Made by a program: the position numbers and the translations under genes
The notes under the pieces: model-generated
The model's input: only the letters and a program-made list of their open reading frames with translations
The model's database searches: none
Told to the model about the DNA's origin: nothing
Shown: positions 53,581 to 61,281 of the stretch, one piece after another
How the letters are laid out: the number at the start of each line of letters is the position of its first letter
Numbering within the stretch: position 1 is the first letter of the stretch
Source: Stigmatella erecta
GTDB lineage: Bacteria > Myxococcota > Myxococcia > Myxococcales > Myxococcaceae
Direction: 5' to 3'
NCBI RefSeq assembly: GCF_900111745.1
Contig: NZ_FOIJ01000004.1
Location: 62,001-126,000 of the forward strand
Length of the DNA: 64,000 bases

Positions 53581-54201
53581 TCAGGCCGGCTCGAACCGGC
53601 TGATCTCCAACCCGCTTCCCACGGGGAGCAGGACGCTGGTCATTCCGGGCTTCGCACGCACGGCCCGGCCATAGCGCTTCACCGCGTCGCCGCCTGGATA
53701 GAGCATGTTGTCGGCGACGATGATCGCTCCGGGGTTGAGCTTGGGATAGAAGGCCTCCAGGCACGGCTCGTAGAGGTCCTTCCAGAGGTCGACGAGGACG
53801 AAGTCGAGACCGGACGGCAAGTGGGCGATCAGCTGAAGCGCGTCGCCCACCTGGAAGTCGATGCAGCCGGCCAGCCCGGCCTTCGCCGCCATGTCGCGCG
53901 CGTAGGCCGTTTTGTAGTCCTGCAGCTCCAGGGTGGTCACCCGGCCGCCTGCCGCCTGCGCGGCCTCCGCCAGCCAGATCCCGGAGTAGCCGTAGGAAGT
54001 GCCAATCTCCAGGATGTTGGGTGCTTTCAAGCTGCGCACGAGGATGTTGAGCAGCTTGCCTGTCTCCGGTCCCACGGAGAGCAGAACCTGATCACGCCAG
54101 TCCCCGCTGCCTTCCTTGGGCGGTGCTTCCCTCCAGCGCCGGTCCTCTTCGCGCATGCGCTCATGATAGGCGTCGAGCACCGCCATGACTTTCTCATCCA
54201 T
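53581..54201 (-). CDS. Class I SAM-dependent O-methyltransferase (COMT-like)
   Basis: A 206-residue protein. ATG 54201 is preferred over 54228 because CAGGAG lies just upstream. Methyltransferase family 3 signatures: SVGPETGKLLNILVRSLKAPNILEIGTSYGYSGIWLA (SAM motif I), VTTLELQDYKTAYAR, DFVLVDLWKDLYEPC (metal-binding Asp) and GAIIVADNMLYPGG. These enzymes methylate catechol-type hydroxyls using a divalent metal. It is next to, but not cotranscribed with, the aromatic decarboxylase. 39 bp separate it from the siderophore-interacting protein gene on the same strand. Confidence 0.88.
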   Translation of the reverse strand: MDEKVMAVLDAYHERMREEDRRWREAPPKEGSGDWRDQVLLSVGPETGKLLNILVRSLKAPNILEIGTSYGYSGIWLAEAAQAAGGRVTTLELQDYKTAYARDMAAKAGLAGCIDFQVGDALQLIAHLPSGLDFVLVDLWKDLYEPCLEAFYPKLNPGAIIVADNMLYPGGDAVKRYGRAVRAKPGMTSVLLPVGSGLEISRFEPA

Positions 54202-54240
54202 CTGTGACTCCTGGGGTAAGGGGAACATCCTGAAGGTGTG

Positions 54241-55110
54241 TCAGGCCGGAGGGCCCGGGCTGGTGGGCTCATCCTTCTCGCCGCGGTGCCAGTAGGCCGC
54301 CGCCTTGAGCCAGTCACTCGGATGGCGGCGCTCCTCGACGAAGTAGGTCCGCACCTCGCGAACGAGCGAGGCCTCGCCGGCAATCCAGATGAAGCCGTCG
54401 CCCGGAGGAGGGGAGAAGGCGCTGAGCGCCCGGCGCAGAAGCCCGCCATCGTCCGGGCCCGGCTCCCCGCGCACGGCCCAGACCGGCTTCCAAGTAGCCT
54501 GGGTCACGAACGTCTGCTGTTCGTCCTCGTGCGCCACGGCCACCACGGTCGTCACGGGCACGCCAGGGCGCAGCGTCTCGACCCAGCGGCCAATCGCTGG
54601 CAGGGCGCTCTCGTCGCCGGCGAAGAGGTACCAGTCGAAGTCGTCCGGGACGAGGCTCGAACCTCGCGGCCCGCCAATCTCGAGCGTCTGGCCAGCCTGT
54701 GCCCCCACGGCCCATTCCGTCGCCGGCCCCGAGCCGTGGAGGGCGAAGTCGAGGGTCAGGCTCTGCTCGGCGTGGTTGAAGGCGCGCGGCGTGAAGTCAC
54801 GCATCGCCGGCTCTCCGGTGGCACCGTCAGGCCGCGCAAAGAACAGCTTGATGTGGTCGTCGGGCGAGGGGCTGTGGAAATCCGAGAGGCCGGGTGAGGT
54901 GAAGCGGATTCGCCGCATGCGAGGGGTCAGGGCCTCCACGCTGCTGACGGTGAGCTTGCGCCGCCGGAGCTCGTGGCGCACGCGGACGATCTGGTGAGGC
55001 GCGTCCGGGCTCCCGGAACCGGCTCCGGGAGACTGTTCCGCGCCCGCCGGACGCGAAGCGTCGACCGCGCGGGAAGGGCCTGGGTGCGCCAAAGGATGGT
55101 GGCGGTTCAT
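54241..55110 (-). CDS. Siderophore-interacting protein, ferric reductase (YqjH/ViuB-like)
   Basis: A 289-residue cytoplasmic flavoprotein. The FAD-binding domain has MRRIRFTSPGLSDFHSPSPDDHIKLFF and the RDFTPR flavin motif; the SIP C-terminal domain has YLFAGDESALPAIGRWVE and FIWIAGEASLVREVRTYFV. It reduces ferric siderophores inside the cell to release iron. The first 40 residues are an extra polar leader. It is coupled by an ATGA overlap to the His-rich PadR gene, the same pairing as E. coli yqjI-yqjH. Confidence 0.92.
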   Translation of the reverse strand: MNRHHPLAHPGPSRAVDASRPAGAEQSPGAGSGSPDAPHQIVRVRHELRRRKLTVSSVEALTPRMRRIRFTSPGLSDFHSPSPDDHIKLFFARPDGATGEPAMRDFTPRAFNHAEQSLTLDFALHGSGPATEWAVGAQAGQTLEIGGPRGSSLVPDDFDWYLFAGDESALPAIGRWVETLRPGVPVTTVVAVAHEDEQQTFVTQATWKPVWAVRGEPGPDDGGLLRRALSAFSPPPGDGFIWIAGEASLVREVRTYFVEERRHPSDWLKAAAYWHRGEKDEPTSPGPPA

Positions 55111-55664
55111 GAGCGGAGCCTCTCGATCTTTTGCGCGGCCTCGTCGATCAGCGCCGCCACGTCGAGAACGGTCTGCTCGTCGGTTCTGGCCGACAGCTTG
55201 TCGAACAGCACACTCTTCAGGTTATGCATGGCGCGCCGGACCGGAGCCGCGTCGGTCCGCTCGCGCACTTCCCCGGCAGCGCCAAGCCGCTGAAGCAACG
55301 CCTCCACGGCCTTCGCGTTCTCGTCGAGCAGCGTCCGGCCCTGTGGGGTGATGGAGAAGAGCTTGCGCTGGTTGTCGGTATCCGGCTCGCCCACCAGGCC
55401 CATGTCCCGGAGCAGGGTGAGCGTCGGATAGACCACCCCTGGACTGGGCACATACACGCCGCGGCTGAGCCCCTCGATCGCGCGGATCAGGTCATACCCG
55501 TGGCGCGGCTCCTGGGCGATGAGGTGGAGCAGGACGAGGCGCAACTCGCCGCCCTCGAACATGCGGTGGCGCCCGCCGCCATGCCCATGATGCCCGCGGG
55601 GGCCCTCCCGCTCGCTGTGCCAGTGCTCTGATTCGCCCCGCGTTTTCCCGTGCTTGCCCCGCAT
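55107..55664 (-). CDS. PadR-family regulator with His-rich N-terminus (YqjI-like)
   Basis: A 185-residue protein. ATG 55664 follows TTGGAGGAAGC; a TTG 15 bases earlier is part of that site. Residues 1-35 are His/Gly-rich (HWHSEREGPRGHHGHGGGRH), a likely metal-binding tail. Then comes a PadR winged helix: LRLVLLHLIAQEPRHGYDLIRAIEGLSRG, VYVPSPGVVYPTLTLLRDMGLV and the wing KLFSITPQGRTLLDENA. E. coli YqjI has the same layout and represses the adjacent yqjH in response to nickel or iron. A palindrome lies 26 bases upstream. Confidence 0.92.
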   Translation of the reverse strand: MRGKHGKTRGESEHWHSEREGPRGHHGHGGGRHRMFEGGELRLVLLHLIAQEPRHGYDLIRAIEGLSRGVYVPSPGVVYPTLTLLRDMGLVGEPDTDNQRKLFSITPQGRTLLDENAKAVEALLQRLGAAGEVRERTDAAPVRRAMHNLKSVLFDKLSARTDEQTVLDVAALIDEAAQKIERLRS

Positions 55665-55683
55665 GAATGCTTCCTCCAAGATG

Positions 55684-55710
55684 CTTCTTAGATATATCTT
55701 AGATGCATCG
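55684..55710 (-). promoter_or_regulatory. Palindromic AT-rich operator/promoter of the PadR-SIP operon
   Basis: A perfect 10-bp palindrome AGATATATCT (55690-55699), flanked by TTAG and a second palindrome GATGCATC (55702-55709), stands 26-46 bases upstream of the PadR start. It is a conspicuous AT-rich patch in GC-rich DNA and overlaps the likely -10 region on the minus strand. PadR regulators usually bind such palindromes in their own promoter. Confidence 0.65.
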
Positions 55711-55822
55711 AGGTCAAGGCAGCTTCAGGTGGTGGTGGGGTTGGAAGGGGGGCATGCGGCCAGGGCCTCTGAGGGCCGTCCGGCGCGGGCCGTAGGCGCG
55801 TCAGCCGCCCTTCGGGGCTGCG

Positions 55823-56515
55823 TCAGCGCTTCGGCTTGTAGCGCAGCCAGAGCAGGTCGCCTGTGCGTTTCTCGAAGGAGACCAGCTTCAGGTGGCGAGC
55901 GGGCCCTTTTCCCTCTTTCGCATCGAAGAGCGACGGGGTGCCAATGGCCCCGTCCGCAATGGGGGCCACCAGCACGCTCAGCTCGTCGATGAGGTCCGCG
56001 GCCAGGAAGGAGCCGTTGATTTTCCCGCCGCCCTCCAGCAGCAGCCGCTGGATGCCGAACTCCTTCCGGAGCTTCTCGAGCACCCGCTTCAGGTTCAAGT
56101 CCGTCTTGCCGCCAAACACGTACGAGACGCCCTTGGATTGAAGGAAGGCCAGGTAGCCGTCGGAGACCTGCTCGGTGAGGACCGTGATCACGTGCTCCTC
56201 ATCAATGGATCCCGACTTCCAGGTGAGCTTGCCGGAGGGGTCCAGCGCGATGGCGTAGGAGTCCGCATCGCGCCTGGCGATGAAGTCCGTCCTCGGAATC
56301 GGGTGCGGCACCTTGCGCGACGGGACCCGGGCCTTTCCGGCGTAGGGCTCCATGGAAATCCGGCCGATCATCCACGCATCGGCGTTGAAGGTCGCGGCCG
56401 TCCGCTCGTACTCGGCCAGGACTCTGGGGGGCAGTTTCCAGCTCGTGGTGACGATCCGCCCATCGAGAGAGGGAACCATGTGGCACACCACGTACGGCCG
56501 CTTCGCTCCATTCAT
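55823..56515 (-). CDS. RibD C-terminal/dihydrofolate reductase-like protein
   Basis: A 230-residue protein from ATG 56515 (GAGGAGCAGG upstream). The fold is that of the RibD C-terminal reductase: YVVCHMVPSLDGRIV at the start, ATFNADAWMIGRISMEPYAG, GIQRLLLEGGGKINGSFLAADLIDELSVLVAPIADG. Members use NADPH; besides riboflavin synthesis many standalone copies have unknown substrates. No other riboflavin gene is nearby. A decayed aldo/keto reductase lies directly upstream. Confidence 0.88.
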   Translation of the reverse strand: MNGAKRPYVVCHMVPSLDGRIVTTSWKLPPRVLAEYERTAATFNADAWMIGRISMEPYAGKARVPSRKVPHPIPRTDFIARRDADSYAIALDPSGKLTWKSGSIDEEHVITVLTEQVSDGYLAFLQSKGVSYVFGGKTDLNLKRVLEKLRKEFGIQRLLLEGGGKINGSFLAADLIDELSVLVAPIADGAIGTPSLFDAKEGKGPARHLKLVSFEKRTGDLLWLRYKPKR

Positions 56516-56579
56516 CTGCCTGCTCCTCATGAAATCGGGTCGTGGTGAGCGTAGCGCTGCGTCTCACGTAACGCCTGGC

Positions 56580-56799
56580 TTAGCGGCCGGTCAGTTTCTC
56601 CAGGTGCTCAGGGTAACGGGCCCCATGCACCGTGAGCTTCGAGGCAGCGCTCTCGATTTCACGGAGCTCGTCAGGCGTCAGTTCCACTTCGTGGTTCCCG
56701 GAATGGGAACGATCCATGGCTTCTGCGCCGCGAGCATTCGCTCTGCACGGCGGTCACCGGCTGCGTACGGATCGGCGACAGGGCTTCGCCCACGAACTC
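56580..56799 (-). pseudogene. Aldo/keto reductase remnant
   Basis: Three reading frames together spell parts of one aldo/keto reductase in the right order but with large pieces missing. From the 5' side: EFVGEALSPIR directly joined to QPVTAVQSE (about 56799-56735), then LAAQKPWIVPIPGTTK in a second frame (about 56735-56690), then VELTPDELREIESAASKL and VHGARYPEHLEKLTGR with the stop at 56580 in a third frame. Full family members are about 330 residues; here about 75 remain. This is a multiply deleted, dead gene. Its C-terminal end still matches the family closely, so decay may be recent. Confidence 0.75.
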
Positions 56800-56949
56800 T
56801 AGACTTCGGCGGTGTCTCGAAGAGAAGTATACCTCGGCTCCCCGGAGGACTGGCTGTCAGGGAGCCAATAGCCTGTGAAGCTGTGCTTCATGATGAGGGG
56901 GCCATCGGCCTCATCGAAAGCGTTTCTCGCGCATGCGAGAGTGCTTTCC

Positions 56950-57708
56950 ATGGACCCCATGAAGCCCAATATCAGCCGGATCTACGACTACGTCCTCGGT
57001 GGCGAGCACAACCTGGAGGTTGACCGGAGCGCCGCCGAGCACATCCTGAAGGTGTTCCCCGCCTACCCGCTCTGGGCGCGCCTGAACCGGGAGTTCCTCC
57101 AGCTCATGGCCAGGCAGTGGGCCGCGGAAGGGCAGACCCACGTCCTCGATATCGGCTCGGGGATGCCGACGCAGGGCCACTTCCATTCGGTCATGCCCAA
57201 CGCCCGGATCCTCTACAGCGACAATGATCCGGTCACGGTCGAGTATGCCCGGACCCTCATCGGGGACAATCTGGCCGTCGCCTATCTCGAGGCGGATGTG
57301 CGCCAGCCCGAAGCGCTCCTGCGCGCCGCAGAACAGCACTTTCACGGAGAGCGCAAAGTGGCCATTGGCTTCATCGGGGTCGCCTATTTCATCGATGACG
57401 CGAGTCTGGCGCGCGTGATGCGGACCCTCCACGGCTGGGCCGCGCCCGGCAGCGTCCTGGCGCTCTCGCAGACCTTCAGCGGTGAGATGACGGAGACAGG
57501 CCGCCAGCAAATGGAGTCCTTCAAGCGCGGTGGCGTCGAACTTTTGCCACGCAGCGAGGCCGAGCTCCGCCGCCTGGTCGCGCCCTGGGAGATTCTCGAA
57601 ATCGCTTCGCTGGAGGATTGGCCCGGTATCGCGACCCGGGTTCAAGCGTCCGACCGCGGTGACGCCAAGGCGGGAATGCTCGGCGTCCGCCTCGTGCGTT
57701 CGAGCTGA
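56950..57708 (+). CDS. SAM-dependent methyltransferase (Methyltransf_19/DUF574-like)
   Basis: A 252-residue protein started at ATG 56950; an upstream in-frame start at 56875 has weaker context. The N-terminus KPNISRIYDYVLGGEHNLEVDRSAAE is diagnostic of the S-adenosyl methyltransferase family PF04672, common in actinomycetes and myxobacteria. The SAM motif is HVLDIGSGMPTQGHFH, with YSDNDPVTVEYAR and GVAYFIDDASLARVM later. Substrates of this family are largely unknown. The 3' end overlaps a convergent gene by 67 bp. Confidence 0.88.
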   Translation: MDPMKPNISRIYDYVLGGEHNLEVDRSAAEHILKVFPAYPLWARLNREFLQLMARQWAAEGQTHVLDIGSGMPTQGHFHSVMPNARILYSDNDPVTVEYARTLIGDNLAVAYLEADVRQPEALLRAAEQHFHGERKVAIGFIGVAYFIDDASLARVMRTLHGWAAPGSVLALSQTFSGEMTETGRQQMESFKRGGVELLPRSEAELRRLVAPWEILEIASLEDWPGIATRVQASDRGDAKAGMLGVRLVRSS

Positions 57709-58055
57709 GGGCGGGGCGCGCACCCTCCAAGCCACTCCCAGGCCTCTCCTGTCCAGAGCTGCTCGCGCCAGTTCAGGCGTGCCGCGGCTTCACGCGCCTG
57801 GGTGCCGTGAGCGGTAAGCGCCCAGCCTACCCGGGACTGTTTGCTGTCCCCGCTCTTGAACTTCAGCAGCCGGCGCTGGCCGTGAGCCTCCTCGAGGTCC
57901 GCATCCCAGAGGGCCTGGTGCTTGGACCCCTCTGCCTGGCAGTCCACCTGAAGCCGGTCACACCAGGCGAAGACGTCTCTTGCCCGGACGAGCTTGGTGC
58001 CCTTGGACAGTTCCGTGACCGCAGCCACGAGGAGGTCGGCGGTGATGACACGCAT
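57642..58055 (-). CDS. Small hypothetical protein, convergent with the methyltransferase
   Basis: A 137-residue protein started at ATG 58055. The first 95 residues look like a helical, winged-helix-like domain (DLLVAAVTELSKGTKLVRARDVFAWC, then RRLLKFKSGDSKQSRVGWALT), basic enough for nucleic acid binding; the last 35 residues are low-complexity and lie over the 3' end of the methyltransferase gene. No family is recognised. Ribosome site is poor. The neighbouring vWA gene ends 117 bp upstream of its start. Confidence 0.55.
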   Translation of the reverse strand: MRVITADLLVAAVTELSKGTKLVRARDVFAWCDRLQVDCQAEGSKHQALWDADLEEAHGQRRLLKFKSGDSKQSRVGWALTAHGTQAREAAARLNWREQLWTGEAWEWLGGCAPRPQLERTRRTPSIPALASPRSDA

Positions 58056-58172
58056 GGGAAGACCACCGGTGCAGGGGTGATGGTGATCAACCTAATGCAT
58101 GGGAACGGGCGAAGGGTCATGAGCGCTTCATGACTCTGTCATGGTTGTGTCATGGCCCTTGCCGCCGTCGGC

Positions 58173-60140
58173 TTATGCCTGCGCCTGCTCCTGCTCCGCG
58201 TACTCCTGGCAGCAGCAGAACTCGGCCGTGGTGGTCGTGCTCGACTTGCTGCCGCAGATCACCTGCTCCAGGAGCTCCTGGAAGCCGTTCAGCGTGTCCT
58301 TGGAGGTGAACGCCTTGCCGCCCGTCTCGGACGCGGCCCGCGTGAACTCCTTCTCCAGCGCCTTGCGCTGCTTCTCCTTCGCGCCGCTCGTGCCCAGGTA
58401 CGTGTGGATCCGGACATCCTTCTTCTTGGCGGCGTCGATGGCGCGGTTGGCGGCGTCGATGTCCTCTTGGTTGACGTCGTTGCCGCCGCCCTCGAACGCC
58501 TCGTCGCCGAGGAAGAAGATCGCGCGCTTGGCGGAGGGCCGCCAGTCATAGTGCGCGATGACGTCCTCGATGGCGCGCGCCCCGTCCTCCTGCGCGCCGC
58601 CACCCGCCACCGTGCCCTTCTTGCGCCCCCGCAGCGCGGACTCGTCCGCCTTGGCGGTGCCGGTCAGGTAATTCTTGACCGTGGTGTCGAAGCGGGTGTT
58701 CTTGAACGTCCCCTCGATGCCCAGGTACGTGACGCGCAGGTCCGAGGGGCACTTGGTCCTGGCCGCCTTGATGGCCGCGCCGACCGCCTTGTCCAGCGCG
58801 TCAGCCTCGTCCTTCATCGAGACGCTGGAGTCGATGACCACGACGAGATCGACCGCGGGGGTGGAGGTGCTCTCCTCCGTGACCGAGGTCCCCGTGGCCA
58901 GCTTGGGGAAATCCAGCGTCTTGCCGAGGTAGTGCTGCGGGGCTTCGCCGCCGATTCCGGTGAGCTGCGCCGGCAGGGTGGTGTCCGCGGTCAGGCTGCA
59001 GACGCCCTTCGCCGGGGCGCCGGTCACGAACGTGAAGCGCGGATCCCCACCGTCCTGATTGAAGTAGAACGTCTGGACGTTGGTCTGGTTGATCGTGCCG
59101 ACGGTCTTGTCGTGGTAGTAGAACGCGGTCAGCTTGGGCTCCCCGCCACCGGCCGGGGTCTCATAGGTGAAGCAGCCCTTGCCCGCGATCGAGCCGTCCG
59201 GGTTCTTCACGGCGAAGGTATAGCTGGTGGTGCTCCCTGGCTGCTTGCCAGGGTTGTCCTTGATGACAATGGTGGGCTTGCTTGGCGTTGCCGGCTTGGA
59301 CGGCTGGTCGGTCTTGGACGGCTGGTCGGTCTTGCGAAGGAAGGCGGTGGCGACGTACAGCCCCGAATTGTCGATGCGCGGCGCCCGGTTGTTGCCCACG
59401 GGGAAGATGTCGTAGCGCAAGTGCAGCGTCTTGCAGCCAGCCGCGTCGAGCCGCACCAGGCCCATCACCGTGTCGATCGAGTTGGCCATGCCGCCGGGAG
59501 CCGGCGTCGAGGTGCCTTGCAGCACGCCGTTCGTGAGGCCCAACTGCGCGCTGGGCTGATTTCCCCCGGCGGTGGCGGGCGCCGCGCCGCCGTTGAGCAG
59601 CTTCCAGCCCGCGGGGCTGGCGGCGCTGCCGTCGGCGAGCGTGCCGGTGATGGTGACCGTCGTCTTGGCGTAGGTCAGGCCGGCGTAGATGTCGCTCAAG
59701 CCGATGAGCGTATTGGCTCCCGCGACGCCGTCCTTGCCCCCGGCCTTCGAGCCCTTGTACCGGGAGAAGTCGAGCTCGACCGTGAAGTTGTTCTGGGCGC
59801 TGGTGAACTGTCTGTTGGCCTGCATGCGGACCGCGTTGACGCTGGTGGACGCCATGCCCATCTGCTCGTTCTTGCCGAACGAGGCGGCGCCGGTGCCGTC
59901 ATTGATCGAGCCGTACGGGGCCACGCCCCCGTTGTTCCAGTCAAAGGTGCCGAAGCCGGAGCTGACGCCAAACCGGATGCCGATCTCTCCGCCCAACCCA
60001 TCGGAGACATAGCGCCACTGGTTCCAGTCACCGGAGCCATTCCACTTGTATCCAGAGGGGTCCCAAAACACCAGGTCGAGCGCTTCGGTGGAGGGAGGCT
60101 GGAGATTGGACATCTTTGAAGCAGTGGGCGTTTGTAACAT
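58173..60140 (-). CDS. vWA-domain protein with long N-terminal beta-rich region
   Basis: A 655-residue protein without signal peptide; ATG 60140 follows AAAGGAAG. Residues about 15-275 are beta-rich and Gly/Asn/Thr-rich with secreted-protein character (VFWDPSGYKWNGSGDWNQW). A linker KTDQPSKTDQPSKPATPSKP follows, with a perfect 18-bp repeat. Residues about 430-630 form a vWA domain with MIDAS DSSVSM (437-442) and AIFFLGDEAFEGGGND. The C-terminus ends EFCCCQEYAEQEQAQA with three adjacent cysteines. Export could be by a non-classical route. It lies 50 bp downstream of the EF-hand gene on the same strand. Confidence 0.82.
   Translation of the reverse strand: MLQTPTASKMSNLQPPSTEALDLVFWDPSGYKWNGSGDWNQWRYVSDGLGGEIGIRFGVSSGFGTFDWNNGGVAPYGSINDGTGAASFGKNEQMGMASTSVNAVRMQANRQFTSAQNNFTVELDFSRYKGSKAGGKDGVAGANTLIGLSDIYAGLTYAKTTVTITGTLADGSAASPAGWKLLNGGAAPATAGGNQPSAQLGLTNGVLQGTSTPAPGGMANSIDTVMGLVRLDAAGCKTLHLRYDIFPVGNNRAPRIDNSGLYVATAFLRKTDQPSKTDQPSKPATPSKPTIVIKDNPGKQPGSTTSYTFAVKNPDGSIAGKGCFTYETPAGGGEPKLTAFYYHDKTVGTINQTNVQTFYFNQDGGDPRFTFVTGAPAKGVCSLTADTTLPAQLTGIGGEAPQHYLGKTLDFPKLATGTSVTEESTSTPAVDLVVVIDSSVSMKDEADALDKAVGAAIKAARTKCPSDLRVTYLGIEGTFKNTRFDTTVKNYLTGTAKADESALRGRKKGTVAGGGAQEDGARAIEDVIAHYDWRPSAKRAIFFLGDEAFEGGGNDVNQEDIDAANRAIDAAKKKDVRIHTYLGTSGAKEKQRKALEKEFTRAASETGGKAFTSKDTLNGFQELLEQVICGSKSSTTTTAEFCCCQEYAEQEQAQA
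59295..59330 (-). repeat. Perfect 18-bp tandem repeat in the vWA gene linker
   Basis: Two identical 18-bp units (59295-59312, 59313-59330) encode the repeated KTDQPS of the Pro/Ser/Lys-rich linker before the vWA domain. Such repeats can change copy number by slippage without breaking the frame. Confidence 0.85.
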
Positions 60141-60190
60141 GAGTCAGGCTTCCTTTCACGAGAGCAGGTTGGGGAGCGGCAGGGAAAGCT

Positions 60191-60982
60191 TCAGGTCCAG
60201 ATAACGCCAGTCTTCAGCCCGACGAGATTTCCGGCGGAGTCGGTCCCCACGATGTAGAGCGGGTGTTCCGCGCCCAGTTCCGGATTGTCGCGGCCGAGGA
60301 TCACCGCGTGGAGCTCGCGCAGGTGGGCCTTCATGAACCGGACGAGTTCCTCGGCCTGCTCATGTTCGGGCATGTCGTAATGGACGTTGATGAGCGCCTG
60401 GAGGCACGGATCCGCAGACTCGAATCTCGCGATCTCGTGCTCCGGCTGGTTCGTGAGCTTGAGCGTGGAGCGGAGGCCATCCGGGGTGAGCTGGGAGAGC
60501 TTGGCCGCGGCGTGGAAGGGCTGGATGGACACCCCACCCTCCGTGCCGTAGTAGCCGTCGAAGAAGAGCCCCTTCGAGAGCTCGCCGAGCTTTTGCGCGA
60601 GCGCCCCGCCCGTGGGCGCGGTCGCCGCCTTGAGCGATCGCGCGAGGGTGACGGCGAGCTTGCCCAGCTCGGACATGCGCGCGACCTCGTCTTCGGAGAG
60701 ACCATTGTTGTCGAGGTCAAAGCGATCGACGAGGTCGGTCTGGATGAACTTGAGCGCGGTGTTGATATCGGTCTTGGTCACCCGGGCCGAGCGGGCGTTG
60801 TCCCGGCGATCAATGTATCGATAGAGCATGTCGACGAGCGCCCGCTCCGTGCCCTCCAGCGAGAGGAGCTTGGCGCGGATGTCTTTCCGGCTGACGATGC
60901 CATCGGCGCCCGCGGCGCTCAGGAGCTGATCCGCGGCGCGATTGAGCGCAGCGTGGACATCGGACGTGGCAATGGTGCTCAT
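60191..60982 (-). CDS. EF-hand protein with nuclease-inhibitor (NuiA)-like C-terminus
   Basis: A 263-residue cytoplasmic-type protein started at ATG 60982, with AAGGAGAG upstream. The N-terminal half is helical and carries one canonical EF-hand loop, DLDNNGLSEDEV, plus a weaker one before it (AGADGIVSRKDI), so calcium binding is likely. The C-terminal 125 residues resemble the NuiA-like nuclease-inhibitor family: GLFFDGYYGTEGGVSIQPF at its start, a helix with FMKAHLRELHAVIL, and the ending LYIVGTDSAGNLVGLKTGVIWT. NuiA blocks a non-specific nuclease in cyanobacteria. It stands between a vWA gene and a predicted secreted nuclease. The NuiA match is by eye only. Confidence 0.65.
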   Translation of the reverse strand: MSTIATSDVHAALNRAADQLLSAAGADGIVSRKDIRAKLLSLEGTERALVDMLYRYIDRRDNARSARVTKTDINTALKFIQTDLVDRFDLDNNGLSEDEVARMSELGKLAVTLARSLKAATAPTGGALAQKLGELSKGLFFDGYYGTEGGVSIQPFHAAAKLSQLTPDGLRSTLKLTNQPEHEIARFESADPCLQALINVHYDMPEHEQAEELVRFMKAHLRELHAVILGRDNPELGAEHPLYIVGTDSAGNLVGLKTGVIWT

Positions 60983-61281
60983 GTGCTCATCTCTCCTTGC
61001 GAAGTGGCCATGGGCGTGGGGCCTTCTCCGCTGCGGCAGGACCTGGGTGGGACGCGACGTTTCGAGTCGCATCAAGTAAACCCATCCGGCCGCGTGAGAT
61101 ATGGACCCCGGGTCGCACTCAGGGTGCGTTTTCGGACGGTCTGCAAGTGCTCCCCGGTCTTCCGGGGCACACGAGACGTCTATCCGTGCAAGGGGGACAT
61201 GAGGGGTGCGCCGGGCGGTACCCGGGCGCGGGCTCCCACGGGACGGCCGGAGGGACCGGCGCATCCCGCGGGCACGGGTTG

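Noticed and set aside
61206..61230. Imperfect GC hairpin between the EEP and EF-hand genes as a terminator
   Set aside because: The stem has a bulge and no T-run follows; it is not listed as a terminator.
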